Shown: in pieces, positions 23,041 to 34,194 of the stretch
How positions within the stretch are numbered: the first letter of the stretch is position 1
Layout: every line of letters begins with the position of its first letter
Assembly (NCBI GenBank): GCA_014529385.2
Contig: CM043963.1
Location: forward strand, 106,049,912 to 106,113,911
Direction of reading: 5' to 3'
Length of the DNA stretch: 64,000 nucleotides
Origin: Adiantum capillus-veneris
Lineage: Eukaryota; Streptophyta; Polypodiopsida; Polypodiales; Pteridaceae
Program-made: the position numbers and the translations under genes
The notes under the pieces: generated by a model
What the model was told of the DNA's origin: nothing
Seen by the model: the letters and a program-made list of their open reading frames with translations, nothing else
Database searches by the model: none

Positions 23041-25263
23041 ATGTGTGTGTAGCTGTTTTATCATAAATAATACGACATAATTGAACTTTGTACATTCAAA
23101 AAACAACTGGATTTAGAAGAGTTGAAAAGATAAGTACAAAAGTAACTCAGTCTTAGAATTAATTTTGTTCAAATGCTTGTAAGAATGAAGCCTCATTCCA
23201 GTATACAAAGTGATAGAAGAACTTCCCAGGTAGTAGGTGGATGTGTATAAATCTAGTGTAGGACAGCTAAGCAAAGCCAAATAAAAACTTCCAAGATAAG
23301 ATAGAGTCCTTACCTGCATCCATCCAAACAAGACAACATATATGTTAGCCTTGGATGTGTATTACATGTATCAATGGACTGTACCAATTGTTATCCATGT
23401 CGATCTAAAAAACTTTTATTCAACTTTGTACAAGCTTAGTCCATAGTGAATGTTTTAAATAACAAAGGAACACAAAATTTTCCATTTATAGACAAATTTT
23501 ACATCATTTTGATTAGAAGTCCAATACACCTTCTAATCCAAGTGTCAAAATCCCCCAATATTAAGTCAAAGTTTATCTTTTAGTGAAAGCACTAGTGTAG
23601 TAGGCTTTTTTTTTAAATCTCTTTAAGTAGTCACAAACCAGCCATAAGCTAGTCCAATGTTTGTTTTACGGTTGGGCAAAGTTTTTAGGCCCATCATGTC
23701 ACCAGAACTTACCATCTTTTGTAAGTTAACCTACGTTAATCATCCTTTTGGCCAACCCACAAAGCAGGAAGTCCTAACAGAACTTTAAAACAATTTTAAT
23801 GATACAATATGCAATCTCGTATGAGAATATAAACAGGAGATCATTTGTAGGAATTTCCTCATGACGATTTCAGACATTTTAACTAATATCCAAGTGGTGC
23901 TACCCTTAAACACCCATAAGTGAAAGGTTTAGGCCCAATTTACACCAAAATTTACAAGATCAGAGCGCCTATGTAGCCGTCAAAAAGGTAGTGTAACAAC
24001 TAGACTTTAGGGAACCATCACTGATGTAATCATGGCGACAACCAAAACCATAGTGATGTAAATGGTAAACCATCTCTTTTCTCCAAAACAATCCTTCCCT
24101 AAGCATTAGTCATCCGTTTACAACAAAAAAAACAAGTAACTGCTAGTGAGCCAGTAGACAGAACGTAAATTATAGCCCTTAATATAAATCCATGCTCCGA
24201 AATAGTGACAGTAAGCATCCCGGCCAAAAAATATACTCATTATTGGTGTGCAGAGGGTAAAGCAACACCCCCCTTTTCTTTTGGCTCTCCATCAATAAAA
24301 TATCATGAGTTTTACCCCGAAATAGAGTAATAGTCAAGCAACAAGGCACTAAACAGCACCTACCATCCTGCAACCGAGATTATTAGGCAAGAAAAACAAT
24401 ACATACCCCTTTTTGTACCAGTTTCTAGGGCAGAAAAACAACAACCCTAGCCAACCCAATGATCAGACCACCGACCCATTAGCTGTATTTTATAAAAAAA
24501 CCGTTATTAGCATAGACAATAATTTGTGAGCCATCAGTAATCATGCGACGCAAAGCACCCCCATGTTTGGGATTACAATGTCGCAGGAAGAAACAACCCA
24601 CAAATTCCTACTAAATTTGTGAAAAGAATCATCATCCTCTCAGAGTAGCAAACCCTTGCGGTATAAACACATAGCCATACAACAGGTAAAACAAACCAAG
24701 AAATAACAGTGGCCGACCTGAGTTACTTGAGTTGAGAGCTCCATGCTTCAATGCAGTGGAGATTCAGATACGCAGTCATTAACTTTATGCAAACAAACAG
24801 AGTACAACCAAAGCTAAGTGAGGGGCAGAGATGCGCCCTCACCTTTAAATAGAGAAGGGAGGGAGGTCGCCATAACTGCATATCGCATAGTTATCCAAGC
24901 ACTTGGGAGATCTCCGGCAGAGAAGGTGAGGCCGCTTGCAAGGTGCAATGAAGAGGCAACTAGGAGTATTCACGGCAGGGTTTCACCCGAGGTTTATTCA
25001 CTCAAGTATTGAGAAGGGCTATAACTCATAGTAGTTCTCATAGGTGGTGAATTTTATTAAAGTCCTAGGAGGCAAGTAAGCTCAAGAACACCCCCAAGTT
25101 AGGTGGTACAGTAGGAGTGTGTGTATGCCATTTAACCAAAAAATACCAATGCCTTATTAGGCCTTTAGTAGTTATGAAGGGCCAAGTCCCATAGTGGAGG
25201 CTCAAACACTTTGAAGATTTTTTTTTTAAAAATGGGAGCAAATAAGTTAGGAATTAATTAACA

Positions 25264-25320
<57 letters not shown>
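23041..25320 (-). repeat. Direct repeat L3 of the Penelope-like element
   Basis: This is the upstream (relative to the RT gene) copy of the ~2.2-kb repeat. It ends with a (GT)n array at 25266-25321. The minus strand carries a TATA-like CTCTATTTAAAG at about 24842-24853, close to the 5' end of the unit, so it may provide the promoter for the RT gene to its left. Confidence 0.8.
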
Positions 25321-25323
<3 letters not shown>

Positions 25324-26498
25324 ACATGCGTGTCTGCTTAAGTACAAAATTGTATTAAATTGTATTAAATAATAATATTTTAAAGCAAGATGTGAAAAAA
25401 CTCAATTAACATTTCATATACACCAATACAACATTCTATATCTAATGGATAACATGGTCATTTAGGTCAAAAATTTGATCTTTGATCATTACAAATTAAT
25501 ATCTTAATGTTGTATCTCTGTGTGTCCACCCTTTGGGATAAGCTTCCACTACATCTACAAGAGAAGGATCTAGTTGTTACCTGCATACAAAAACATTCGG
25601 TTAGAACTGGCTATGTTTGTGCGTATTGCACGTGTCGACATTGGAGCCAGTTGCTATCCATCTGACACCTATAGACCTAGTTTACAGCTTACCCTAGGTT
25701 TAGACCATTTATTTGAATTTTCAATTAAAATAGACTTTGATTGAGGAATCATATTTCACAAGTTCACAAGCTATAAGATAGTTCCCACATCCCATAATGA
25801 TGTTTTCCATCCAAATTTTAAATAACTAGTGTCTTAGAGAAGCATGTAAGACATCATTCCCCAAAACCATTGGGGAAAATTTTTCAAAGTTATCTCAATA
25901 GGGACCCTTCTCAGGAGAATTACCCTTTTTTGTGAGCTATAAGTTAATATGATAAATGGTGTTTGACCAAATTTTGATAGAGTCTTGTTCGTATTTTGGG
26001 GAAATTTTCAAAAGAAACAGTGTATGCCATCTCACAAAGAGACCCTACAAAGTAGGTTTGAGGCTACGGTACCACAACCAACAAACATCCCGTGTATCAA
26101 CATGCATCATACTTCAAGAAGACTCCTCCCAAGTATCATTCATCAAGTCTAGATTGAAAGGTAAAAATGTAAGGTTTTCTACCTACATTATCCTTCAAAT
26201 TCATCATTTTCTGTAAGATAACTTCATCATAGCCAAGTCAACTTTTGAACAATAGAACAAAAAGTGTGTTACATATTAAAGGTCTCAAATATCCCTAATT
26301 TTATTAGTCTATGCCATGCCATTTTAAGGAGATATGTAATTTAAAACATCCTCGGTTTGCAAGCAAATCTCTTTTATTACAAAAACCATTAGCACATATG
26401 TACCATCGTGAAACTGCATTAAAACCATCCAATGACCAATATTACAATCTCCAAATCCACAATACGGCTCTCAGCAATCACAATATGCTCTTTAAGAA
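25266..26498 (-). repeat. Repeat unit Y, left copy, truncated
   Basis: After the GT array this unit matches 47090-48260 in the same orientation: TTTCATATACACCAATACAAC, the donor-like site near 25579, paired hairpin modules near 25885-25915 and 26026-26064, and TATGCTCTTTA at its right end. The match stops at about 26496, where the terminus of the gene A-type element begins; the other copy runs on. Short open frames at 25956-26216 and 26311-26502 are conserved only as DNA. Confidence 0.75.
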
Positions 26499-27280
26499 TT
26501 AGGAAGGGAGTGGGGTCTAAGGGGGCCTCTTTATCTGCCATGGGATTAAAAAGAAAATTATGGAAGGGGCAAATGGGTGGATGCCATGTGGACTGAAATG
26601 GTGGGTATGGCAGGGCCTAAAAGTAAGTGGTCAAACTTGTACTCTCTTATAAAATATAATGAGAAAATCTCTTTTAAATTTAGAAAACTAATCTTTTCTC
26701 TAAATAGTTGAGTAAAAACCAATCCTTTCTCTCTCTACTGGCTGCCAGTTTCTCCCCCCTTCTCTCCGAAAAGGGGGTCCCTCCAAAAACCTGTTGATCA
26801 TTCCCTCCCTCTCTCTCTAGTGCACCATCTCTCACTTCTCTTCACTTCACCTTGTGTATCTTTCCTTACTTTCAGTTTTCCCTCCCAAAAGCTCTACAGC
26901 AGAAGTTTGAACCTCCTTTCCCTCCTCAAGCTTACTGCATTCTTGAGGGCTACATTCTTCTCAAGTTGAAGCTCTCCATTTCTTCATGGGATTCACTAAA
27001 CACCTCTAGCTAAAGTTGAAGTCTACGGCATATTCTTCTGCTAGATCATCCCTCTTTCTTTCCTCAACAATTTTTCTGCTTCTTCTCCATTAAGCTCTCT
27101 AGAAAGGATCTACTTCCCTCTCAATCTTTGCAGCATTATCTTCCCCATTAAGCCAACAAGCAGGTGGTGCAGTATAGCAGTAAGTGGCATTCTTCACCTT
27201 TGTGTACCATCAAGAATCTTGCTCTTTATACAGCTGAGAACATGGATGTGCAATGTCTAATCATAAGTGTTTGTGTGCAG

Positions 27281-28052
27281 GTTGTGCCACTATTTCCCAT
27301 GGCATCATCAGGTACTCAACGACCTAGGAGTGTCATTGAATCCATTTCATGCAGTAATATACAAGACGACAATGGATATTGGGTGATGATGGAGTTAAAA
27401 CAAATGATGTGGGTGACAATGCAGCCCAACTCAAGAGGTGCACAGAAGGTCTCAAGGAGACACATGGCTTCTTGAGCACACCATTGGAATGGAAGAATCA
27501 TGGAGCTCAAGCAAGCACAAGAGGGCAAGAGGCTTGCAAAGGTGTAGCATGTGTATGTTTCTTTTCACAACTGAAGCTAGAGACAGTAGTGGCACCATTG
27601 AGGTTTCTTGCAAATTGTAATTTTTACTCCTCTTTCAAGTTTTCTGGTTATCTATTTAGTATTTTTTCCTTGTGTGTTTCTTTTGATGATTGTAAGATCT
27701 CCATTGCTGTTTGCATATGTTTATTGATGTTTTTCCATCTGATTTTGTAGAGTGGGAGCCAATAGAGTCCTTCATAGGAACTTTTGAGGTCATTCACACT
27801 AGGCTTGGCAACTTGCTCTATGATGGTTTTCAATCCTCTAAACTTGCCTCACGTGACACTTTTTTTTTAATCATACTTATGTCCCACCTAGGCAAAATGG
27901 ATATGATAATCTGTCTCTGGTTCACTCACCAACCTTGGAGAGTTTGAAATGGCCTAATCCAGACAGTGCCTTGATCGCAGTAACCAAAAGGAGAACCGAG
28001 GTGGATGTGCGAGCAGCAATGAAGTGCACCTATTGTTCCCACAAAGCCATGG
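27281..28052 (+). pseudogene. Gene B exons, copy 3 (partial)
   Basis: An exon after TGTGTGCAG starts MASSGTQRPRSVIESIS and runs to a TGA at 27473. An overlapping +1 frame (GDDGVKTNDVGDNAAQLKRC) is also open, so the true frame here is uncertain. A later exon after TTTTGTAG near 27750 carries WEPIESF and continues to about 28052, ending AAAGCCATG before a GTAACA donor-like site. Both stretches are close copies of the minus-strand exons at 44820-44610 and 44340-44030. Product unknown. Confidence 0.5.
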
Positions 28053-28109
28053 TAACATGGTTTATGTATCTTCATGTGTTTGTATTTATATTTTGATGAT
28101 GGGCATGAA

Positions 28110-28754
28110 GAGTGCACATATGCACATATATCAGAGGAATCGGTAGAATAGGATCCCAATTTGGATCCTCCATGTCTCAATTAGCGGGTACACTTTGGTT
28201 ACAACTGAGGATACCTTGAAACCATTTTTGTAGTGATTTACCCACTGTTTGTGTAGTGGTCACACCTTTTGCATAATTGACTGCAGCTTTGCCACCCTTA
28301 CCCTTACCCTTACCCTTACCCTTACCTTTCACAGAGTTGGCTGCATCTTTGCCACCCTTACCCTTGCCCTCAGTTCCTAATGAGACTTTATTGTGGCAGC
28401 AATAAATGCATGGAAAGAGGGTCATTGCACCTTGCTTGCATCCTGACATACACTTGAGAGTTTTCAAGTCTCCTACCAAATGCCACTCCACTTGGAACGT
28501 ACCTACACTTGAAACCTACAATCGTTGTCCTTCTTGTTGTTGCCTAATGAAGTCAACGATTGGGGTGTGATTAAAATACCATTTAAGCGATTCATGTGTC
28601 TCATGTGGGAGATGAAAAGCTGCAAACCACCAAATATTCTTCTCAGACTGAATACCTAAACAGGTGTTTCCCTTATCGTTGGCATTTAACTCAACATCGC
28701 CGCCCACCAAGGCTCTGTTCATAAGCCTAACATTAGGAAGTAATATTTTCACCA
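28110..28754 (-). pseudogene. Gene A fragment, copy 3
   Basis: The minus strand encodes LMNRALVGGDVELNAND and GIQSEKNIWWFAAFHLPHE, then WHLVGDLKTLKCMSGCKQGA followed by FPCIYCC. These match the gene A motifs of the other two copies. Downstream is a Gly-Lys repeat region encoded by (CCCTTA)n on the plus strand at about 28290-28330. The N-terminal half is missing, so it is a non-functional remnant. Confidence 0.7.
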
Positions 28755-29124
28755 TTAGGAAGTGAATGGGGTATAGGCGGGCCTCTTTATTTGGCAGTTT
28801 AAGGGAATGCTTAAAGCTTAAGCCAAGTTTGACCAAGCCTAAAAGAGAGGGCAAAAAGGCCTATGTTGAGATTTTTTAAAAAGCCATTTCCATATTTTGA
28901 ATTTGAAAATGTTATATTTAATGACCCAAAAGAGAGGTGGGTAAATGAATTTTAAAATGTCCTTTTCCCATCCCTTTTATCTCTCTAACATATAAAACAC
29001 TCTCTCTCACTTAGAACTCATTAAAAGAGACACGTTTTAGCCCCGCTGCCAGAAAAGAAGATTTTCCACATTCTCTCTCTAAAATGTGAGCCAACTCTCT
29101 CTCTTTCTTTCACTACAAGATGTG

Positions 29125-29290
29125 CTTAATAGTAGCGATGCTCGTAGTGCGACGCTCAAAAATGAAAAAGCACTGCGTCACTATGAGCGTCGCTATGTTA
29201 CTTGTAACATAGCGACGCATATAGCGACGCCATCAGGGATAAAAAGAATAACCGAGAGCGTCCGAAAACTCAGATCTCAGATCTGAGCTT
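29125..29290. repeat. CACTA left subterminal repeats with perfect hairpin
   Basis: Multiple TAGCGACG/CGTCGCTA units occur in both orientations. Bases 29187-29201 and 29204-29218 form a perfect 15-bp inverted repeat (GCGTCGCTATGTTAC) with a 2-base spacer. In En/Spm elements such subterminal repeats bind the TNPA-type protein. Confidence 0.85.
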
Positions 29291-29329
29291 TCGACGCGCG
29301 CTCAAGCAAGAAGGTAACACTATCCCTCT

Positions 29330-29548
29330 CTCTCTGTCTCTCTCTCTCTCTTTCTTCTCCACACACACACACACACACACGGAGAGGAAGGAGAGCCAGG
29401 TATGCTCCTTCCCTCTCCTCACTCTCATGTTCCCTTCCCCTCTTTCTCTCTCCCTCTCTCTCTCTCTCTCACACACACACATGAGGAGAGGAAGGAGAGC
29501 CAGGTATGCTCCTTCCCTCCCCTCACTCTCATGGTCCCTTCCCCTCTT

Positions 29549-29630
<82 letters not shown>

Positions 29631-29640
29631 ACATTGTGTT

Positions 29641-29677
<37 letters not shown>

Positions 29678-29815
29678 ACAAGCATAAACAAAAAACGCAC
29701 ACACACATGCATAAACAAAGAAAGCACACACACATTGAGAGAGGAAAAGAGAGAGAGAGCAGCATAAACCAAAAACGCACACACACATATGCATAATCAA
29801 AAAATGCACACACAC

Positions 29816-29866
<51 letters not shown>
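29330..29866. repeat. Microsatellites and ~100-bp tandem duplication inside the CACTA element
   Basis: A unit containing GAGAGGAAGGAGAGCCAGG and TATGCTCCTTCCCTC is present twice, at about 29381 and 29479. It is followed by (CT)n, (CA)n and (GA)n runs and short repeats of CATAAACAAA-GCACACACACA. All long open frames here are low complexity. Confidence 0.85.
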
Positions 29867-29867
<1 letters not shown>

Positions 29868-29876
29868 AGAAGAAGA

Positions 29877-30345
29877 AGAAGAGAGTCTTAACATCGTAGG
29901 AAACTATCCCAAGAGACCTTAAAGATCTAGTTGACATGACTTGAACTCAAGACATGTTATTCATAAGGGAAATGGCATAACCAATCTATCACACTTTGGT
30001 GATAGAAAAGTTATATACCATTTTTCTCCTTTTTTTATTGGCGTGCACACACACCCACACGCACACCCGAGAAGAAGAGAATTTAATTTAACGTCGTAGG
30101 AAACTAATTAAAGAGACATAAAAAACTAGCCGACGAGGAGTTGAACTCAAGACTTGTTATTCAAGAGGAAAATGGCATAACCAATCTACCACACTTGGGT
30201 GATAGAAAGGTTATACCATTTTTCTCTTTTTATTGGCACACACACACACACACCCATACACACACACACACACACACAAGAAGAAGAGAGTTTTAACGTT
30301 GTAGGAAACTATCCCAAAAGACGTTAAAGATTAGGTTAGACGTAA
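29877..30345 (-). repeat. Tandem tRNA-related (SINE-like) repeats
   Basis: A ~190-bp unit beginning TCTTAACATCGTAGGAAAC is present twice in full (about 29885 and 30085) and once in part (about 30290). On the minus strand each full unit has an A-box-like TGGTAGATTGGTTATGCC and, 30-35 bases on, a B-box-like GAGTTCAACTC, the internal RNA polymerase III promoter spacing of a tRNA. They probably derive from a tRNA or a tRNA-type SINE. CA-rich tracts separate the units. Confidence 0.6.
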
Positions 30346-30480
30346 ACTTACGTTAAATTAGATTTATGTTTATTTAAGTTAAATTAGATTAGATTTAGGT
30401 TTATTTTTAGTTAGATTTACATTTGATTAGATTTAGGTTTATTTATGTTATATTAGATTAGATTCAGGTTATTTAAGGTT
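30345..30480. repeat. AT-rich degenerate repeats (TTAGATTTAGGTTTA-like)
   Basis: About nine imperfect copies of a 12-18-base unit related to TTAGATTTAGGTTTATT. It is a low-complexity array with no sign of coding. Confidence 0.7.
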
Positions 30481-30487
30481 AGAAGAA

Positions 30488-30892
30488 ATGGCAAGAAAAT
30501 CGTTTAAGATAAGGTTAGAAGAAATGGCGAGAAAATTTCCTGCTCTCACAGCCTCGACAGTCCATGCGGACCAGAAATTCCACCTGTATGTTCGACTGCT
30601 GCTACCATACAATAAGCCGTCATGTTCAGCTCTGCTAATGGAAGAGCAAATTGAGACTACACAGAAATTAGTGATGCAAGATGACGATTCCAAGGATCAC
30701 ACACACACACCACATCCCGTCAAATCTAGATTGAGAATTAAGTGCCTTGAGCAGACATCAGCTACATTGCAAGAATGGCGTACTTGCATGCTACAAACAA
30801 AGATCTACTGTGAAAAGATGTTAAGATGCTGTGAAATGCTACAGCTAGAGAAGAGGCAAAGGGGTTTTGTCACTACATGCAGTATCATGTAG
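30488..30892 (+). CDS. Orphan 134-residue open frame inside the CACTA element
   Basis: The frame begins MARKSFKIRLEEMARKFPAL. Its first residues come from a tandem duplication of about 36 bases (30478-30540). The rest is polar with a Cys-rich C-terminal third (CEKMLRCCEMLQ). I recognise no domain, and no intron or stop interrupts it. It could be a small CACTA accessory protein or chance. Confidence 0.3.
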   Translation: MARKSFKIRLEEMARKFPALTASTVHADQKFHLYVRLLLPYNKPSCSALLMEEQIETTQKLVMQDDDSKDHTHTPHPVKSRLRIKCLEQTSATLQEWRTCMLQTKIYCEKMLRCCEMLQLEKRQRGFVTTCSIM

Positions 30893-31046
30893 ACATGGGT
30901 GTGTAGATTTCTTGTACGCACAAATATAGGCATTGACCAATAAAGACAAGATTATAACCCGGTGGTTCTGATCTCCGTGCACCTCTAGACCGAGGTGTGC
31001 GGGGATTGGACATGACTAGAGAATGTGAGGTAGTTTACAGTGTGAA

Positions 31047-31087
<41 letters not shown>

Positions 31088-31097
31088 AAGACGAAGA

Positions 31098-31680
31098 ATG
31101 CCAATAGAAGATTCAATTTGTTGTCCAGGTTATAAGATTTTTACCCTCATTATGAGTATTGACGAGGATGTGGGGCCGTCCAACCGAAACACCTATCTCT
31201 CAATGAGAATTTTATGTCCTTGTAACCATTGCAAGCATGCTGTGCGACGGACAGGACGCGTTTCTTTGCATCACATTTGTGAATTTGGAGAGTTCGATCC
31301 ATCTATTATAGATCAAGTTGTTGCCAATTATAACTCATCGGACTCTAACGCTGGCCAACAGGCAGCAATCTTGCAACCCAATAGACGTGTTCGTACGCGC
31401 TTTGGTCAAGCAGCATATGTGAGGCCACAAGATGTAGCCTTTGATAGCTCAAGGGATGATCATGCAGACCACATTCCCAACGAGGCAATGTTTGAGCCCA
31501 AGATTGATGAAATGATCTAGACGATCATGGATTCAGAAAGGCTTGTCTATGATGATATGAAAAGTGAAGCCGATACGCCATTGTATAATGGAGCACGTGT
31601 GTCTATATTGAAAGCGCTCCTGGTTCTTCTCAACATGTAGACAAAGTTTGGATGGAGTGACACTAGCCTCACAGCGCTTT
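31098..31680 (+). pseudogene. TNP2-type transposase, N-terminal part, with amber stops
   Basis: The segment with RILCPCNHCKHAVRR and HHICEFGEFDPS matches the transposase-associated N-terminal domain of plant CACTA TNP2 proteins (paired CPC-x2-C plus His). After a TAG at 31518-31520 the same frame continues with LYNGARVSILKALLVLLNM, a second TAG, then TKFGWSDTSLTALF and a TGA near 31686. The LYxGARVSxLxALLxLL and KFGWSxxSLTALF parts are typical of TNP2. Both TAGs are probably former CAG codons. The catalytic region that should follow is absent. Confidence 0.78.
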
Positions 31681-31689
31681 TCAGATGAT

Positions 31690-32733
31690 CTATTACAATC
31701 TTTTCAGCGCTTTTCAGCAAGAGCGACAAAGGGCAAGAATCGAGTGGAGATGGAAAAGACGACCACCGATGCACTATCCGACGGGTCTGGAGAGCCTACC
31801 AACATTCATGAGCTTAATATGGTTGCACAACCAATTGAAAAGTGCACAACAGTGCGGTGAAGAAGTGACTGAGGAAGAGTGGGAGTACTCTAGGGGTTGC
31901 GCGACCAAGGTAAGTTTGCAATGTACGACTAGTAAATTTCTAGATTTTTGAACGACCACTCATAATCTTTCTTGGTTGTAGTATAAGTCATACACAGCAG
32001 CATGGTGTAAAGGTCGACATTTTAGGGTGGAACGGATCGACAAAAAATGTTTTACTCAAGATTGTGGAATCGTGGTAAAATTTAAACAGTCTAGTCCTCG
32101 ACGACGGTCCTCTGATGCAGATCCTGTGGTGGCGGAACTCACTTACTTCGGAACGCTACAAGAGATTTTATGGATCAATTATAGAGGATTTTTTGTCGAC
32201 TTGTTAGACGTGCAATGGTTCAAGATAATCATGGAGGGTCGCAACGCTACTGTGCGTAGAGGAGAGTCTAGTTTTCTTGAGGTGGATTCAACTAAGAAAT
32301 GGACTGACCTAAGAGACACTTTCGTACTACCCGAGGATTGTGAACAAGTAAGTATGTAAATAGTTAAAGTCCCATTTTAGAATTTATGTGCTTGGAAGCT
32401 CTCATGTAAGTTATGTGGCTCTAGCAGGGGATATTTCATCCCACAAAGTCTGCATCAAAATGGTGGTACGTCATAGAGGTAGCCCCTCGTAGTGCACGGA
32501 CGTATGAAGGCTACCATGTGCCAATCACAGTGGCATCAATGGAGGAGATCAGAGAAGATGCTCAGTCTGAAGCCGTGGAGGTGGTGCCAGATGAAAATCA
32601 AGCTGCTACTCTCTATGGGGTGCATGCAGAGGATCTACAAAATGAAACAGAGGACATCTATTTAAACAGAGAGCTCTATATAGATATAGGAAGTTATGCT
32701 GAGCTATGTGAGGATGAGCGAGAGATCTCTTAA
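31690..32733 (+). pseudogene. TNP2-type transposase, C-terminal part with DUF4216-like domain
   Basis: Three exons with clean splice sites in matching phase are seen: ~31690-31909 (then GTAAGT), 31982-32347 (then GTAAGT) and 32428-32733. The middle exon has AELTYFGTLQEILWIN and VDLLDVQWFKI, and the last begins GIFHPTKSASKWWYVIEVAPR; this is the pattern of DUF4216, the domain C-terminal to the catalytic part of plant TNP2 proteins. The piece before 31909 resembles the conserved region just before it. The end is acidic and closes with a stop at 32731-32733. The central catalytic exons are missing between 31680 and 31700. Confidence 0.78.
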
Positions 32734-33033
32734 AGCCATAAATATTGTATTTGAACAATTTTGCTCCATTTTGTAAATTCAGAGTTATGCACTTGCCTCT
32801 TCCATCACTCAAGTTGAATAGAAGAAGAACGCTTTCTGTTGCTGCTAGCCTTTGAACATTCCAAAGCTACAAGCACATTCAAGTTCTTGTACGATTCTCC
32901 GGCTCTTTAAGTATTTGCGTCATTGCGTCATTGTATTTATATGCGTCATTCCGTCATTGTATTTAATGGTCTTTTCATCCACTCCAGGTGCGTATGCTCT
33001 AGGTATGTTCTCATAAGCAGAGACGACGAGCAC

Positions 33034-33160
<127 letters not shown>

Positions 33161-33222
33161 CCATGTTTTCCACTCCATTAATTCAATATTAAGTTTAAAT
33201 GTTCGTGTGTTTAATGCAGGTA

Positions 33223-34194
33223 TGGATGATGAGGAGTTTCTTTCTTCTTTGTCACCCCAGCAGAGACAGTGGTACATGGAGCGTCATCGCTCTCGCGCAC
33301 CATCACGCGTTCCTACTCCATCCACATCTCCCTCTGTTTCGGAGTCCTCAGCGCGCTCCAAAGCTTCGGTGTCGACGAGACGATCTTCACATTCGTCTAG
33401 GCACCGGCGCTCTAGTGGTGGTGGTGGCGGTTGTTGTGGGGGTGGCGCCACTGATGCCTTGACACCGCCTCGTGTTCGACAAGGCTCTTTACCCTCCCCT
33501 TCTTTGACCGTCCCGACACCAGCCACGGCATCGCCATCGACACCAGGTTTTGTGCGGCTGACTGCCGTTCCCTGCAGCTACACACCACTAGCTACTCCTC
33601 CAGGAGTCACTCCAGTGGACACTCCTCACTTCGGGGCTCAGACTCCAGTGGAGACACCTGGCGTCCGTACCCCCGTTGACACACCCCTAGAGACCCCTAC
33701 CGAGACACCTCGGTTCATGCGTCAGTGGCGAGAGGGCTTGTCTTACTCTGTCGACTTCAGCGGAGGCATCATCTTGGATGATGACGGCAAGAAGGTGATT
33801 TCGCTCATGCGCGGTCTTTGCTCTCAGGTGTTTAGACACTACATACTAAACACGTGGAGTGAAGTACCGAATGAATTAAAAGACAGAGTAATCAACATGC
33901 TTAATGACGAGTTTCCCGTTCCAACACGGGATGACAGCTTCAATGAAGATGTGATGAAGGTTCGAATGCGCGAATACTACAAGCATAAGCGTTCCAAAGT
34001 GCAAAAAGCAATCAAGCATGGGTGGAGCTGACCAGATTGGATGGGCAAAGAAGATTGGAAGCATGCAAAGAAAGAAGCGCGCGAGAATCCCGACAAGTGG
34101 AAGCAACAAAAGGAGGCAACCAGAGCGCGAGTAGAGGCAGGGAGCTCGCACCACTTAGGGAGCGGTAGGTGGGCATCATTTGAGGCCAATTTTA
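33223..34194 (+). pseudogene. CACTA second protein, plant transposase_24-like, one stop
   Basis: The start is MDDEEFLSSLSPQQRQWYME just after an intron-like TTTAATGCAG. Residues 20-170 are Ser/Pro/Thr-rich with TP-repeat elements (TPVDTP, TPVETP, TPLETPTETP). The conserved domain follows: RHYILNTWSEVPNELKD, VINMLNDEF, and after the stop WKHAKKEARENPDKW and HHLGSGRWASFEANF. This is the order in plant transposase_24 proteins, the TNPA-like partner of CACTA elements. A single TGA at 34029-34031 interrupts an otherwise continuous frame, probably a CGA codon changed by C-to-T. The exon ends at a GTAAGT near 34195 and further short exons lie at 34282-34380 and 34485-34530. Confidence 0.75.

Larger units (their letters stand above)
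26499..28754. mobile_element. Internally deleted gene A/gene B element (copy 3)
   Basis: It begins TTAGGAAGGGAGTGGGGTC, which matches the inverted terminus at 45606. About 1.6 kb from this end (26499-28090) is an inverted repeat of 45606-43990 including gene B exons. Then the sequence jumps to gene A coding sequence on the minus strand (28110-28754), so the middle of the element has been lost. The gene A part is cut off where another terminus-like TTAGGAAGTGAATGGGG begins at 28755. Confidence 0.65.

Noticed and set aside
16983-25320. The 2.2-kb repeats as ordinary LTRs of an LTR retrotransposon
   Set aside because: No primer-binding site or polypurine tract was seen, the RT motifs are not of LTR type and a partial third repeat is present; a pseudo-LTR arrangement fits better.
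28280-28330. (CCCTTA)n resembling an interstitial telomere array
   Set aside because: Only about five units, lying in the gene A frame and coding for Gly-Lys; plants normally use TTTAGGG. It is a coding hexamer expansion.
30345-30480. TTTAGG-containing AT-rich repeats as telomeric sequence
   Set aside because: Units are irregular and lack the TTTAGGG heptamer in tandem.
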